Below, in pieces: positions 25,780 to 35,547 of a stretch of DNA of 64,000 bases (positions within the stretch are counted from its first letter, which is position 1; each line of letters starts with the position of its first letter). A program made the translations under genes and the position numbers. The notes under the pieces are model-generated. The model was given only the letters and a program-made list of their open reading frames with translations, searched no databases and was not told the DNA's origin. The stretch covers positions 4,214,787 to 4,278,786 of the forward strand of contig NZ_CP045649.1 in assembly GCF_009557055.1 (NCBI RefSeq). Reading direction: 5' to 3'. The DNA is from Nocardioides sp. dk884 (GTDB taxonomy: Bacteria > Actinomycetota > Actinomycetes > Propionibacteriales > Nocardioidaceae).

Positions 25780-25840
25780 AGTCGGCGCCAATGGCGGGCC
25801 CAGTCGGCGCCAATGGCGGGCCCAGTCGGCGCCCATGGCG
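25780..25840. repeat. Tandem 22-bp repeat of the GTCGGCGCCAATGG motif
   Basis: Units begin at 25780, 25802 and 25824, with period 22; the third is truncated and has one change (CCCATGG). Related single copies lie near 57.6-58.0 kb. It sits between a gene end and the small membrane protein gene. The GGCGCC core is self-complementary. Confidence 0.8.
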
Positions 25841-25860
25841 ACGGAGCTCCAGCTCCGAGG

Positions 25861-26073
25861 TCAGGTCCTCGCGCTTCCCCGCCGGAGCCGGTAGGTCAGG
25901 GCAGCGGCGAACGCCCCCACCAGGACTGCGAGCACCGCCACGCCCCACCAGCCGTACACGACAGCGAACACGAAGCCCGTCAGGGCAAGCCCCAGTGCCG
26001 CCCCCAGGCCGAAGAGGGTGGCGAGCATGCCGGTCACCACGCTGCCCGCGTTGATCCTCGAGCATCCACCCAT
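25861..26073 (-). CDS. Small hypothetical membrane protein (70 residues)
   Basis: It has two hydrophobic segments (residues 11-35 and 38-60) and a short basic C-terminus (TYRLRRGSART), so it is probably an inner-membrane protein with both ends on the same side. I recognise no family. No clear ribosome site precedes the ATG. The hydrophobic pattern and codon use favour a real gene over a chance frame. It lies downstream of dnaB on the same strand. Confidence 0.5.
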   Translation of the reverse strand: MGGCSRINAGSVVTGMLATLFGLGAALGLALTGFVFAVVYGWWGVAVLAVLVGAFAAALTYRLRRGSART

Positions 26074-26182
26074 CGCCGCAGCGTAGCGAGGACCCGTCCC
26101 CGGCGCGGGGTCACCGTGCGCGTCAGGAGGAAGCCGTCGTCCCCACCACCTCGACAGGGACGCCCGCCGCAGCCGAGAGCGC

Positions 26183-27601
<1,419 letters not shown>

Positions 27602-28043
27602 GCCTGCCTCCTCCACGGGCGAAGAACCACTGATCGACTGGCATCGCCGACCCTAGGAAGGACCACCGACAGCTCCATGCGGAGCCCCCTCGCCCCGCGA
27701 CCGTACGCGCCCGCGGTAGGGCACCGACACCACCTTGTCCACAGGCCCTGTGGATAACTGGGGATAACCCGTGGACGACACGCGCGAGAGATGTGCACAG
27801 GCTGGGGAGGGGCCTGTGGATAGAACGGCGCCGAACATCCCGACACAGCGCCTGACCTGCGAAAACGCAGTTCGGCTGGTGTGGAGCAAAAATCGTTGGC
27901 AACTGTTTTCGCTGGGGACCGCGACACGCCGATGGGATGTCGACAAAGCCACCCGAGCGGAGGATTTACCAGCGGATCCGCCGAGTTATCCACCGCACAG
28001 CGACGATCTGCTGATATGGGCCGGAGGTCCCTACCATCAGCCG
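27602..28043. promoter_or_regulatory. dnaB/MATE divergent spacer with DnaA-box-like sites
   Basis: This gene-free stretch is less GC-rich than its surroundings. It contains a perfect DnaA box (TGTGGATAA, 27749-27757) and near matches at 27761-27769 (GGGGATAAC), 27815-27823 (TGTGGATAG) and 27986-27994 (TTATCCACC). Such sites upstream of dnaB could link its expression to DnaA. It is not oriC, which should lie past the right edge. No RNA gene or hairpin terminator was seen. Confidence 0.5.
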
Positions 28044-29399
28044 GTGAGCACGTCGCCGACCCGCGCCCAGGACCGCGAGATCCTGCGCCTCGCCGTCCCC
28101 GCGTTCCTGGCCCTGGTCGCCGAGCCGCTGTTCCTGCTGGCCGACGCCGCGGTCGTCGGTCACCTCGGCACCCGCGAGCTCGCCGGGCTCGGCATCGCCG
28201 GCGCCGTGCTGCAGACGGTGGTCGGACTGTGCGTGTTCCTCGCCTACGGCACCACCGCCAGCGTTGCGCGGCTGCTCGGCGCCGGCAACCGGCGCGCCGC
28301 GCTGGCCCAGGGCATCGACGGCATCTGGCTGGCCGTGCTCATCGGCTCGGTCGCGACCGTGCTGGGCATGCTCCTCACTCGCCCCCTGGTGTCACTGTTC
28401 GGGGCCAGCCCGGGCGTCACCGACAACGCGGCCACCTACCTGCGCCTGGCGTTCCTCGGCACGGTCCCGCTGCTGGTGATGCTGGCCGCCACCGGGGTGC
28501 TCCGCGGGCTGCAGGACACCCGCACCCCGCTGTACGTCGCGGTCGGCGGCAACGCGCTCAACGTCGTCCTCAACGTGGTGCTCGTCCACGGCATCGGCTC
28601 CTTCGCCGGCATCGGGCTGGCCGGCTCCGCGATCGGCTCGGTCATCGCCCAGGTCGCGTGCGCCGTCGCCCTGGTCGTGGTGGTGGTCCGCGGCGCCCGC
28701 CGCGAGGGCGCCTCGCTGCGCCCGCACCCCGCCGGCATCCGGCTCGCGGCGCGGGCCGCCGTGGCCCTGGTGATCCGCACCCTCACCCTGCGCGCCGCGC
28801 TGCTCGTCACGACGTACGCCGTGACCGCCGGCGCCGCGCCCGGGGACGACGCGGTGCCGGTGGCCACCCACCAGCTGGCGATGACCCTGTGGACCTTCCT
28901 CGCCTTCGTGCTCGACGCCATCGCCATCGCCGCCCAGGCGCTCACCGGCCGTCACCTGGGCGCCGGAGACGTGGCCAGCACCCGGGCGGTGACCCGACGG
29001 ATGGTGCGGTGGGGGATCTGGTCCGGCGTCGTCACCGGGGTGCTGCTGGCCGCCGCCGGCCCGTTCCTGGGCCCGCTGTTCACCCCCGACCGCGCCGTCC
29101 ACGAGGCGCTCGTGCCGGTGCTGCTGGTGGCCGCGCTGGCCCAGCCGGTCGCCGGCGTCGTGTTCGTCCTCGACGGGGTGCTGATCGGCGCCGGGGACGG
29201 CGCCTACCTCGCGCGCGCCGGCACGGTGGTGCTCCTCGCCTACGCGCCGGTGGTGCTGGTGCTCGCCGCGCTCGGCAGCGCCCTGACCTGGATCTGGGCG
29301 GCCTTCGGCGCGGTCTTCATGGGCGCGCGCCTGGTCGTGCTGCTGCACCGGGCCCGCGGGGACGCCTGGCTGGTCACCGGGTCCGCCGCCGTACGCTGA
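28044..29399 (+). CDS. MATE family efflux transporter
   Basis: A 451-residue, 12-helix exporter of the MatE/DinF type that extrudes drugs or metabolites in exchange for Na+ or H+. The start AVPAFLALVAEPLFLLADAAVVGHLG is the canonical MATE helix 1, and GLQDTRTPLYVAVGGNALNVVLN near 160 is the internal conserved block. GTG 28044 places helix 1 at the usual position; the open frame upstream to 27771 runs through the DnaA-box spacer and is rejected. GGAGG at 28023 is rather distant. The following membrane protein gene starts 7 bp after the stop and is probably co-transcribed. Confidence 0.9.
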   Translation: MSTSPTRAQDREILRLAVPAFLALVAEPLFLLADAAVVGHLGTRELAGLGIAGAVLQTVVGLCVFLAYGTTASVARLLGAGNRRAALAQGIDGIWLAVLIGSVATVLGMLLTRPLVSLFGASPGVTDNAATYLRLAFLGTVPLLVMLAATGVLRGLQDTRTPLYVAVGGNALNVVLNVVLVHGIGSFAGIGLAGSAIGSVIAQVACAVALVVVVVRGARREGASLRPHPAGIRLAARAAVALVIRTLTLRAALLVTTYAVTAGAAPGDDAVPVATHQLAMTLWTFLAFVLDAIAIAAQALTGRHLGAGDVASTRAVTRRMVRWGIWSGVVTGVLLAAAGPFLGPLFTPDRAVHEALVPVLLVAALAQPVAGVVFVLDGVLIGAGDGAYLARAGTVVLLAYAPVVLVLAALGSALTWIWAAFGAVFMGARLVVLLHRARGDAWLVTGSAAVR

Positions 29400-29405
29400 G
29401 CAGCC

Positions 29406-29945
29406 ATGAAGCCCCTCCAGGCCGTCGGCTGCGGCCTCCTGCTGATCCTGCTCAACGTCGTCATCGAGGGCTTCGACCTGCTGCCCAACCCGCTCGGCTG
29501 GGCGCTGGTGCTCCTCGGCGTCGTCGCGCTGCGTCCTCGCCTGAGCACCGGTACGCCGGTCCTCGTCGCGGCGATCGCGTCCGCAGCGGTGTCGGTGCCC
29601 CTGTGGATCCCCGGCGTGGCCGAGGCCGTCTCGGCGGCGGACCCCGCCCTGGGCTGGGCGCTCAGCCTGCCCCAGGTGGTCTTCACGGCACTCTTCTTCC
29701 ACGCGCTGCAGGAGCTGGCGAGGGCGGCCGGCAACCACGACGCCGCGGGCTGGCTGCAGATCTGCTGGGTCGGCGCGGTCATCGTCGGCGTGCTGCCGGC
29801 GGTGCTGCTGCCGCTCGGGGTCGGCGGCCCGCTGCTCGCCCTGGCCGGGGTCTTCTCGTTGCTGGTGGGCCTGCTGCAGGTCGTGCTGTCCTTCGCCTAC
29901 GCCGACCGCGCGTGGGCCCGTAGCGCGACCTCGGCTCCGCACTGA
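29406..29945 (+). CDS. Hypothetical membrane protein
   Basis: A 179-residue protein with about five hydrophobic segments (residues 5-25, 30-45, 52-70, 115-140, 145-170) and a conserved-looking FDLLPNPLGWALVLLGV near 24. Proteins with this N-terminal motif occur widely in actinobacteria without a known role. The 7-bp gap from the MATE gene indicates an operon. Function is unknown. Confidence 0.75.
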   Translation: MKPLQAVGCGLLLILLNVVIEGFDLLPNPLGWALVLLGVVALRPRLSTGTPVLVAAIASAAVSVPLWIPGVAEAVSAADPALGWALSLPQVVFTALFFHALQELARAAGNHDAAGWLQICWVGAVIVGVLPAVLLPLGVGGPLLALAGVFSLLVGLLQVVLSFAYADRAWARSATSAPH

Positions 29946-29989
29946 CACCTGCGGCCCTCGCACCCCGCTCGGGCACGACGACGGCGGTC

Positions 29990-30994
29990 CTACCGCTGGC
30001 CCCGTCCGGCTGAGCGACGCAGCCGCCTCCACTCCCGGGTGGCGAGGGCGCCCCACAGCAGGGTCAGGAGCACTGCCGACCAGCTGCTGCCGGGCGGAAG
30101 GGCGGTGATCGCGGCGAGAGCAGCCAGCGCCGAATAGAGCCACGCCTTGCGACGCGCCCGGTTGGTCTCGTCCACGGGAAACTGAGACGCATAGTCCTCA
30201 GGGCGGCCGAACTCCTCCTGCAGTGTCGAACCGGCCTCGACGGCATGGGCCTGCGCCTCGGCCACGATGGTGTGCACCCGCGACTCGGGCATGTCTGCCC
30301 GGAGGCGAAGCACACCGGCCAGCACCTCGAGCCACTCATGGTCGGCACGCGGCGTGCGCCACGTGCGGGGCTCCTGCTCCGGGAGCAGGCGGTCGAGGAC
30401 CTTGCCGCCCAGCGCACAGGCCAGCACCAGCAGGCCGAGGTGCCACGCACTGGCCTCAGCGGTGGGGTGGTCACGGCCCCACCCGAACAGCAGGGCGAGG
30501 CCGAGAGCCCCACCGAGCGCGACGGCCCCACCGACCGCGATCGCGACACCGACAGGACGCCGGGAGAGGGTCTTCTCCCAGGCAGTGAGCGCGGTCATGA
30601 CCGTCAGCCCACCGACGACCGGGAAGCCGACGAGTCCGAGGAGGTCGTAGTCGAGCTCCCCGCCCCGCTTGATCAGCGCCAGGGCGAGGATGACAGCCCC
30701 GAGGCCCGCGGCGACGTACATCCCCATCACGGGGACGTCGCGCCAGCTCGCGCTCGGGTCGGGGGCCACGCAGGGCAGCCCCTGGCTCCGGCGTTCGGCG
30801 ATCTGCTCCTCCGCCCACTCCCCGGGCGGACCGAAGAGACCAGTGGGGGACTCACCAGTCTGGTCGACCAGGAGGCGCGCGCGCTCGAGCATCTCGTCTC
30901 GGACAGGGGCCGCCACGTTCGCCACCGCCAGCCGGAGGCGGGCGCTGTCAAGCCAGTGCTCGACGTCCGCGGACCGCTGATCGGCCTCGTTCAT
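29990..30994 (-). CDS. Membrane protein with two HAAS-like domains, PadR partner
   Basis: A 334-residue protein with a duplicated soluble module at each end. Residues 8-75 include FGPPGEWAEEQIAER, and residues 225-290 include EEFGRPEDYASQFPV; both resemble the HAAS/DUF1700 helical module. Between them are membrane segments (about 105-125, 130-150, 165-185, 200-215), with two more near the C-terminus. HAAS proteins are typically encoded next to PadR regulators and are thought to sense membrane signals. ATG 30994 overlaps the PadR stop by four bases (ATGA); a longer upstream frame is rejected. Confidence 0.75.
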   Translation of the reverse strand: MNEADQRSADVEHWLDSARLRLAVANVAAPVRDEMLERARLLVDQTGESPTGLFGPPGEWAEEQIAERRSQGLPCVAPDPSASWRDVPVMGMYVAAGLGAVILALALIKRGGELDYDLLGLVGFPVVGGLTVMTALTAWEKTLSRRPVGVAIAVGGAVALGGALGLALLFGWGRDHPTAEASAWHLGLLVLACALGGKVLDRLLPEQEPRTWRTPRADHEWLEVLAGVLRLRADMPESRVHTIVAEAQAHAVEAGSTLQEEFGRPEDYASQFPVDETNRARRKAWLYSALAALAAITALPPGSSWSAVLLTLLWGALATREWRRLRRSAGRGQR

Positions 30995-31356
30995 CGCGTC
31001 TCCCCCGTGCTGCTCGATCCCGGGTCGTTCTCTGCCATGGCGCACAACGTGTCCGTGAGCTGCCGCCACTGCGCCAGCTCCTCGCCCAGCCGCGCGCGGC
31101 CGGCGGCGGTGAGGTGGTACTCCCGCCTCCCGGGTCCACCCACCCCCTCCACCCAGACGGCGTTGACGCTGCCGGCCTCCTCCAACCGGTTGAGGACCGG
31201 ATAGAGGGATCCGCCCTTCAGCACCCCGAAGCCCAGCGCAGCCAGCCTCTGGGCGATGGCGTATCCGTGCAGGGGTCCGACGGACAGGCTCCCCAGCACG
31301 GCTAGGTCGAGGCCGGCCCGGATCCAGGCCATCGGCCAGCGCGGAGTGTCGCTCAC
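30991..31356 (-). CDS. PadR family transcriptional regulator
   Basis: A 121-residue winged-helix protein. LDLAVLGSLSVGPLHGYAIA (17-36) and KGGSLYPVLNRLEEAGSV (47-64) are the PadR signature, followed by GRREYHLTAAGRARL. GTG 31356 has no ribosome site, and a -10-like CATACT lies just upstream on the minus strand, so the mRNA may be leaderless. A GTATC-N11-GATAC palindrome overlaps this promoter, implying autorepression. It is coupled to the HAAS-like membrane protein. Confidence 0.9.
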   Translation of the reverse strand: MSDTPRWPMAWIRAGLDLAVLGSLSVGPLHGYAIAQRLAALGFGVLKGGSLYPVLNRLEEAGSVNAVWVEGVGGPGRREYHLTAAGRARLGEELAQWRQLTDTLCAMAENDPGSSSTGETR

Positions 31357-31377
31357 GTATCTAAGTATGGCCGATAC
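31357..31377. promoter_or_regulatory. Candidate PadR operator
   Basis: GTATC (31357-31361) and GATAC (31373-31377) form an inverted repeat with 11 bases between, immediately upstream of the PadR start and over its likely -10. Position suggests autoregulation. Confidence 0.45.
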
Positions 31378-31455
31378 CTAGATCTCCCCGGATGCAAGGA
31401 CCATCGACGGACAGGCCGCCACGCAGGCGCGGCATGAGGGCCACCGGGGCACGAC

Positions 31456-31494
31456 AACGGGGCCGCCCTCCCGCGAAGGGAGGACGGCCCCGTT
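31456..31494. terminator. Terminator of the rpsF-ssb-rpsR-rplI operon
   Basis: AACGGGGCCGCCCTCCC pairs with a 3' arm ending GGCCCCGTT around a four-base loop, with one G-T position, 27 bp after the rplI stop in the transcribed direction. The stem is very stable. Confidence 0.8.
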
Positions 31495-31520
31495 GGGCGC
31501 TGCTGAGCCGGAGGCGAGCC

Positions 31521-31967
31521 TCAGGCGGGGATGACGTTCAGCGACACGGTCGCCGAGACGTCGTCGTGCAGGCGCACGGTGACGGTGTGGGCACCGAGCG
31601 ACTTGATCGGGTTCTTGACCGCGATCGTGCGCTTGTCGACCTTCTCGTCGGTGGCCGCGGTCAGCGCGTTGGCGATCTCGGTGACGGAGACGGAGCCGAA
31701 CAGACGGCCACCCTCACCGGCACGGACCTTGACGGGAACCGTCTGGGCCTCGAGCTTGCCCTTGATCTCGGCAGCGTGGCCGAGGTCGCGGACGGCGCGC
31801 GAGGAGCGGGCGGCCTTGATGGACTCCACGGTCTTCTCAGCACCGCGGGTCCAGCGGATCGCGACGCCGCGCGGGACGAGGTAGTTGCGGCCGTAGCCGT
31901 CCTTCACCTCGACGACGTCGCCGGGGCCACCGAGGCCCGTGACTTCCTGGGTCAGGATGAGCTTCAT
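31521..31967 (-). CDS. rplI: 50S ribosomal protein L9
   Basis: A 148-residue bL9. The N-terminal rRNA-binding domain has the signature GLGGPGDVVEVKDGYGRNYL near residues 11-30 and LVPRGVAIRW. A long connecting helix and C-terminal domain (KSLGAHTVTVRLHDDVSATV) follow. Length is normal for bL9. It is the last gene of the rpsF-ssb-rpsR-rplI operon, 14 bp after rpsR. Confidence 0.97.
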   Translation of the reverse strand: MKLILTQEVTGLGGPGDVVEVKDGYGRNYLVPRGVAIRWTRGAEKTVESIKAARSSRAVRDLGHAAEIKGKLEAQTVPVKVRAGEGGRLFGSVSVTEIANALTAATDEKVDKRTIAVKNPIKSLGAHTVTVRLHDDVSATVSLNVIPA

Positions 31968-31981
31968 CTTCCCTGATCCTC

Positions 31982-32218
31982 TCAGCGACCGGTGGACGTG
32001 TAGGGCAGGAGTGCAACCTCGCGCGCGTTCTTGACCGCGGTGGCCACGTCACGCTGGTGCTGGACGCAGTTGCCGGTCACGCGACGGGCGCGGATCTTGC
32101 CGCGGTCCGAGATGAACTTGCGGAGGAGCGTGGCGTCCTTGTAGTCGACGCCGGTCGCCTTCTCCTTGCAGAACTGGCAAACCTTCTTCTTGGGCTTGCG
32201 AATCACTGCCTTGGCCAT
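31982..32218 (-). CDS. rpsR: 30S ribosomal protein S18
   Basis: A 78-residue bS18 with the core KDATLLRKFISDRGKIRARR. It is the zinc-binding (C+) form: CQFC near residues 15-18 and CVQHQR near 52-57 supply three Cys and a His. Zinc-free copies that replace C+ S18 under zinc starvation are known in actinobacteria; none is in this window. S18 binds S6 in the ribosome platform, fitting its operon with rpsF. Confidence 0.97.
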   Translation of the reverse strand: MAKAVIRKPKKKVCQFCKEKATGVDYKDATLLRKFISDRGKIRARRVTGNCVQHQRDVATAVKNAREVALLPYTSTGR

Positions 32219-32285
32219 TGTGGTGCTTCCTTTCTAGAAGCCCGGCTGACGCCGGAATGGTTGAGGGGTGTTCAGGTGGGGTTGA

Positions 32286-32870
32286 TCAGAACGGAGGCTC
32301 GTCGGAGCCCACGCCGGGGGCGCCCCACGGGTCGTTGGCAGGAGCGCCACCGCCCGACGGACCGCCACCCTGGGGGCCAGGAGTGGCCCACGGGTCGTTG
32401 CCGGCCGCGGCAGGCTGCGGACGGGACTGCTGCTGGCCGCCACCGGAGTAGCCGCCACCCCCGCCGCCACCGGAGTAGCCGCCGCCGCCACCGCCGCCGC
32501 CCGAGCGGGAGGCCCGGGTGACCTTGGCCGTGGCGAACGCGAGCGCGGGGCCGACCTCGTCGACCTCGAGCTCCATCACGGTGCGCTTCTCGCCCTCGCG
32601 GGTCTCATAGGAGCGCTGCTTCAGGCGACCCTGCACGATCACGCGCATGCCGCGCTGAAGCGACTCGGCGACGTTCTCCGCGGCCTGACGCCACACCGAG
32701 CAGGAGAGGAACAGCGCTTCGCCGTCCTTCCACTCGTTGGTCTGACGGTCGAAGGTGCGCGGCGTCGAGGCGATCCGGAAGTTGGCCACGGCCGCACCCG
32801 AGGGGGTGAAGCGCAGCTCCGGGTCGTCGACGAGGTTGCCGACCACGGTGATGACGGTCTCGCCTGCCAT
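32286..32870 (-). CDS. ssb: Single-stranded DNA-binding protein
   Basis: A 194-residue SSB. The OB fold covers residues 1-110 (ETVITVVGNLVDDPELRFTP, NEWKDGEALFLSCSVWRQAAENV). A Gly-rich linker (repeated GGGGG and YSGGG) spans 120-150, and the acidic tip ending DEPPF recruits replication and repair proteins. It is placed between rpsF and rpsR as in most bacteria. The Gly-rich codon repeats at about 32450-32510 are coding, not a separate repeat element. Confidence 0.97.
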   Translation of the reverse strand: MAGETVITVVGNLVDDPELRFTPSGAAVANFRIASTPRTFDRQTNEWKDGEALFLSCSVWRQAAENVAESLQRGMRVIVQGRLKQRSYETREGEKRTVMELEVDEVGPALAFATAKVTRASRSGGGGGGGGYSGGGGGGGYSGGGQQQSRPQPAAAGNDPWATPGPQGGGPSGGGAPANDPWGAPGVGSDEPPF

Positions 32871-32967
32871 GAGGTCTCCCTAGCTGTCGAACTGATCGGA
32901 TGTCTCGCGGTCGGCACCATCGTGACCGGTGGCGCCGACATGCGGACGGGGATCATCCACAAGACGC

Positions 32968-33258
32968 TCAGTGAGCGTCGGGGCGGATGACCTTCGTGCG
33001 CAGGATGGACTCGTTGAGGGTGAGCTGGCGGTCGAACTCCTTGACCGTGGCCGGCTCGGCCTTCAGCGTGACGATGGCGTAGATGCCCTCGGCGTTCTTC
33101 TTGACCTCGTACGCCAGACGGCGACGGCCCCACACGTCCACGCTCTCGACGGTGCCACCGTCGTTGCGAATGACGTTGAGGTACTTGTCGAGGGACGGCT
33201 CGATGGTCCGCTCTTCAAGGCTGGGGTCGAGGATGACCATCACTTCGTAATCACGCAT
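32968..33258 (-). CDS. rpsF: 30S ribosomal protein S6
   Basis: A 96-residue bS6: MRDYEVMVILDPSLEERTI at the start, VWGRRRLAYEVKKNAEGIY near 42, and LTLNESILRTKVIRPD at the end. ATG 33258 is fixed by AGGAGG about 10 bases upstream and by the family N-terminus; longer frames run into the divergent gene. It is the first gene of the S6-SSB-S18-L9 operon, so the leader at 33259-33345 is the likely control region. Confidence 0.97.
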   Translation of the reverse strand: MRDYEVMVILDPSLEERTIEPSLDKYLNVIRNDGGTVESVDVWGRRRLAYEVKKNAEGIYAIVTLKAEPATVKEFDRQLTLNESILRTKVIRPDAH

Positions 33259-33345
33259 AGCGGTCTCCACCTCCTCTGGACTCGGCGGCCACGGTCTCTC
33301 CGTGGCAGGAGGGCTTTGCGTTCCCCGCACGGGTGCGGGGGCCCG
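33259..33345 (-). promoter_or_regulatory. rpsF mRNA leader with two hairpins (possible S6:S18 element)
   Basis: On the minus-strand transcript, a hairpin CCCCGCAC-CC-GTGCGGGG (33323-33340) is followed by CCACGG-AGAGA-CCGTGG (33289-33305), both between the likely promoter and the ribosome site. Many bacteria have an rpsF leader bound by S6:S18 for autoregulation; whether these stems match that element needs a covariance model. The rest of the spacer up to 33540 shows no other feature. Confidence 0.4.
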
Positions 33346-33540
33346 GTAGCGCACCAGAACCCGTCGGTGGGCAGGGCGCAGCGGACACGACAGGCTAGCA
33401 GCGCGGCGTACGGCGGTCCCAATCCTGTGGACGAGGCCCAGCACCGGTCCGGACCTGCAGCGACAGCACCTGCCGTGCGCCCTCGCGGGCGCCGCCCGGC
33501 CGGCCCCGGGGCTGTCGGCGCGGCTCCCTACGATGGGGCG

Positions 33541-34341
33541 ATGCAGATCGGAGCCCACGTCGACCAGGCCGACCCCGTCGGGGAGGCCCAGGCCCGCCAG
33601 GCGCCCCTGGTGCAGTTCTTCCTCGGCAGCCCGCAGAGCTTCAAGGGGCCCGTGTTCGAGCACCCGGGCGGCGCGGAGGGACTGCGCGCCGAGGCCGAGG
33701 CCGCCGGCGTCGACCTCTACGTCCACGCGCCGTACATCATCAACGTCGCGACCACCAACAACCGCGTCCGCATCCCCAGCCGCAAGCTGCTCCAGCAGCA
33801 CGTCGACGCCGCGGCCTCGATCGGCGCCAAGGGGCTGATCGTCCACGGCGGCCACGTCGACAAGGCCGGGGACGACCCGGAGCTGCTGGCGAAGGGCTTC
33901 GACAACTGGCGCAAGGCGATCGAGGCGACCGACCTCAAGGTCCCGCTGCTGATCGAGAACACCGCCGGCGGCGAGCACGCGATGACCCGCCACCTCGACC
34001 GGATCGCCCGGGTCTGGGAGGCGATCTCCACCGCCGAGCAGGCCGACCGGGTCGGCTTCTGCCTGGACACCTGCCACGCCCACGCCGGTGGCAACGCCCT
34101 GGAGACCGTGGTCGCCGACGTGCGCGCGATCACCGGGCGCATCGACCTGGTGCACGCCAACGACAGCCGCGACGACTTCGGCTCCGGCGCCGACCGGCAC
34201 GCCAACTTCGGGGCCGGCCGCATCGACCCCGAGCTGCTGGCCGCCGTGATCCGCGAGGCCGCGGCGCCGGTGGTCTGCGAGACCCCCGGCCCGGTCGACG
34301 CCCACCTCGCCGACTTCGCCTGGCTGCGTGAGCGCCTGTGA
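33541..34341 (+). CDS. Deoxyribonuclease IV / AP endonuclease family 2 protein
   Basis: A 266-residue TIM barrel of the Nfo family, which cuts DNA at abasic sites using three metal ions. Metal ligands can be placed in VHAPYIINVA (His), LIVHGGHVDKAG (His), LLIENTAGG (Glu), GFCLDTCHAHAGG (Asp, His) and LVHANDSRDDFGSGADRHANFGAG (His, Asp, His). The protein is slightly shorter than E. coli Nfo. ATG at 33541. Its stop overlaps the FemX-like gene by four bases. Confidence 0.92.
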   Translation: MQIGAHVDQADPVGEAQARQAPLVQFFLGSPQSFKGPVFEHPGGAEGLRAEAEAAGVDLYVHAPYIINVATTNNRVRIPSRKLLQQHVDAAASIGAKGLIVHGGHVDKAGDDPELLAKGFDNWRKAIEATDLKVPLLIENTAGGEHAMTRHLDRIARVWEAISTAEQADRVGFCLDTCHAHAGGNALETVVADVRAITGRIDLVHANDSRDDFGSGADRHANFGAGRIDPELLAAVIREAAAPVVCETPGPVDAHLADFAWLRERL

Positions 34342-35546
34342 GTGCCGCGACCCCGGCCGCCGGGCTCGCCACCGGTAGCCTCGGCGCAGTGCTGACCGTG
34401 CGCGAGATCCCCGAGTCCGACCATCTGGCGTTCCTGCGTGCGCAGGCCTCCGCGTCGTTCCTGCAGACCCCGGCCTGGGGCCGGGTGAAGTCGGAGTGGC
34501 GCCGCGAGTCGCTGGGCTGGTTCGACGGCGACCGGCTGGTCGGGGCGGGCCTGGTGCTCTACCGCCAGCTGCCCAAGGTCCGCCGCTACCTCGCCTACCT
34601 GCCCGAGGGCCCGGTCATCGACTGGGCCGCCGACGACCTCGCCTCCTGGCTGGCGCCGATGACCGCCCACCTCAAGCGCCGCGGCGCCTTCGGGGTGCGG
34701 ATGGGCCCGCCGGTCGTCCTACGACGCTGGAGCGCCGCGCAGGTCAAGGAGGGCATCGCCGACCCGACCGTGCGCCGCCTCGACGACATCGTGCCGCTCG
34801 AGCGCGACGGCACCGGCGCCCGCGTGGTCTCCCAGCTCGACCAGCTCGGCTGGCGCCAGCAGGTCGCCGAGGGCGGCTTCGCCGCGGGTCAGCCGCAGTA
34901 CGTCTTCCAGGTCCCGCTGGTCGAGGCCGACGGCGCCCCCCGCAGCGAGGAGTCCGTGCTCGCCGGGATGAACCAGCTGTGGCGCCGCAACATCAAGAAG
35001 GCGGCCAAGGCCGGGGTCGAGGTCACCACGGTGGCCGCCGGCGCCCCGGCCCGCGAGGGCAGCCCGCTGACCGCGCTGGAGGCCTTCCACGCCCTCTACG
35101 TCCACACCGCGCAGCGCGACCACTTCACCCCGCGTCCGCTGGCGTACTTCCGCACCATGGCCGAGGCGTTGGAATCCGAGGACCCCGACCGGTTCCGCCT
35201 GCACCTGGCCCACCACGAGGGCGACCTGGTCGCGGCCACCATCGCGATCCGCGTCGGCACCCACGCGTGGTACTCCTACGGCGCCTCCTCCACCGACAAG
35301 CGCGAGGTCCGCGGCTCCAACGCCGTGCAGTGGGCGATGATCCGCGACGCCCTCGCCGCCGGCGCGACCGTCTACGACCTGCGCGGCATCACCGACACCC
35401 TGGACGCCGAGGACTCCCACGTCGGGCTGATCCAGTTCAAGGTCGGCACCGGCGGGCAGGCCGTCGAGTACGCCGGGGAGTGGGACCTCCCGCTCAACCG
35501 GCCGCTCTACGCCGCCTTCGACCTCTACATGAAGCGACGGGGCTGA
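34338..35546 (+). CDS. FemABX-type peptidyltransferase (lipid II interpeptide bridge)
   Basis: A 402-residue protein of the FemABX family, which adds amino acids from aminoacyl-tRNA to lipid II. Blocks are FLQTPAWGRVKSEW near residue 41, YLAYLPEGPVIDW near 85, LWRRNIKKAAKAGVEV near 215, and AWYSYGASSTDKREVRGSNAVQWAMI near 310. Two GNAT-like halves give the typical length. The GTG at 34338 overlaps the previous stop; a GTG at 34389 is a possible later start. It lies directly before an alanine racemase-like gene, so bridge amino acid supply and addition may be linked. Confidence 0.88.
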   Translation: MSAATPAAGLATGSLGAVLTVREIPESDHLAFLRAQASASFLQTPAWGRVKSEWRRESLGWFDGDRLVGAGLVLYRQLPKVRRYLAYLPEGPVIDWAADDLASWLAPMTAHLKRRGAFGVRMGPPVVLRRWSAAQVKEGIADPTVRRLDDIVPLERDGTGARVVSQLDQLGWRQQVAEGGFAAGQPQYVFQVPLVEADGAPRSEESVLAGMNQLWRRNIKKAAKAGVEVTTVAAGAPAREGSPLTALEAFHALYVHTAQRDHFTPRPLAYFRTMAEALESEDPDRFRLHLAHHEGDLVAATIAIRVGTHAWYSYGASSTDKREVRGSNAVQWAMIRDALAAGATVYDLRGITDTLDAEDSHVGLIQFKVGTGGQAVEYAGEWDLPLNRPLYAAFDLYMKRRG

Positions 35547-35547
35547 G

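Noticed and set aside
27602..28043. oriC in the dnaB upstream spacer
   Set aside because: There are too few DnaA boxes, and the gene order places oriC beside rpmH/dnaA beyond the right edge.
32450..32512. CCGCC-rich repeats
   Set aside because: They encode the Gly-rich linker of SSB.
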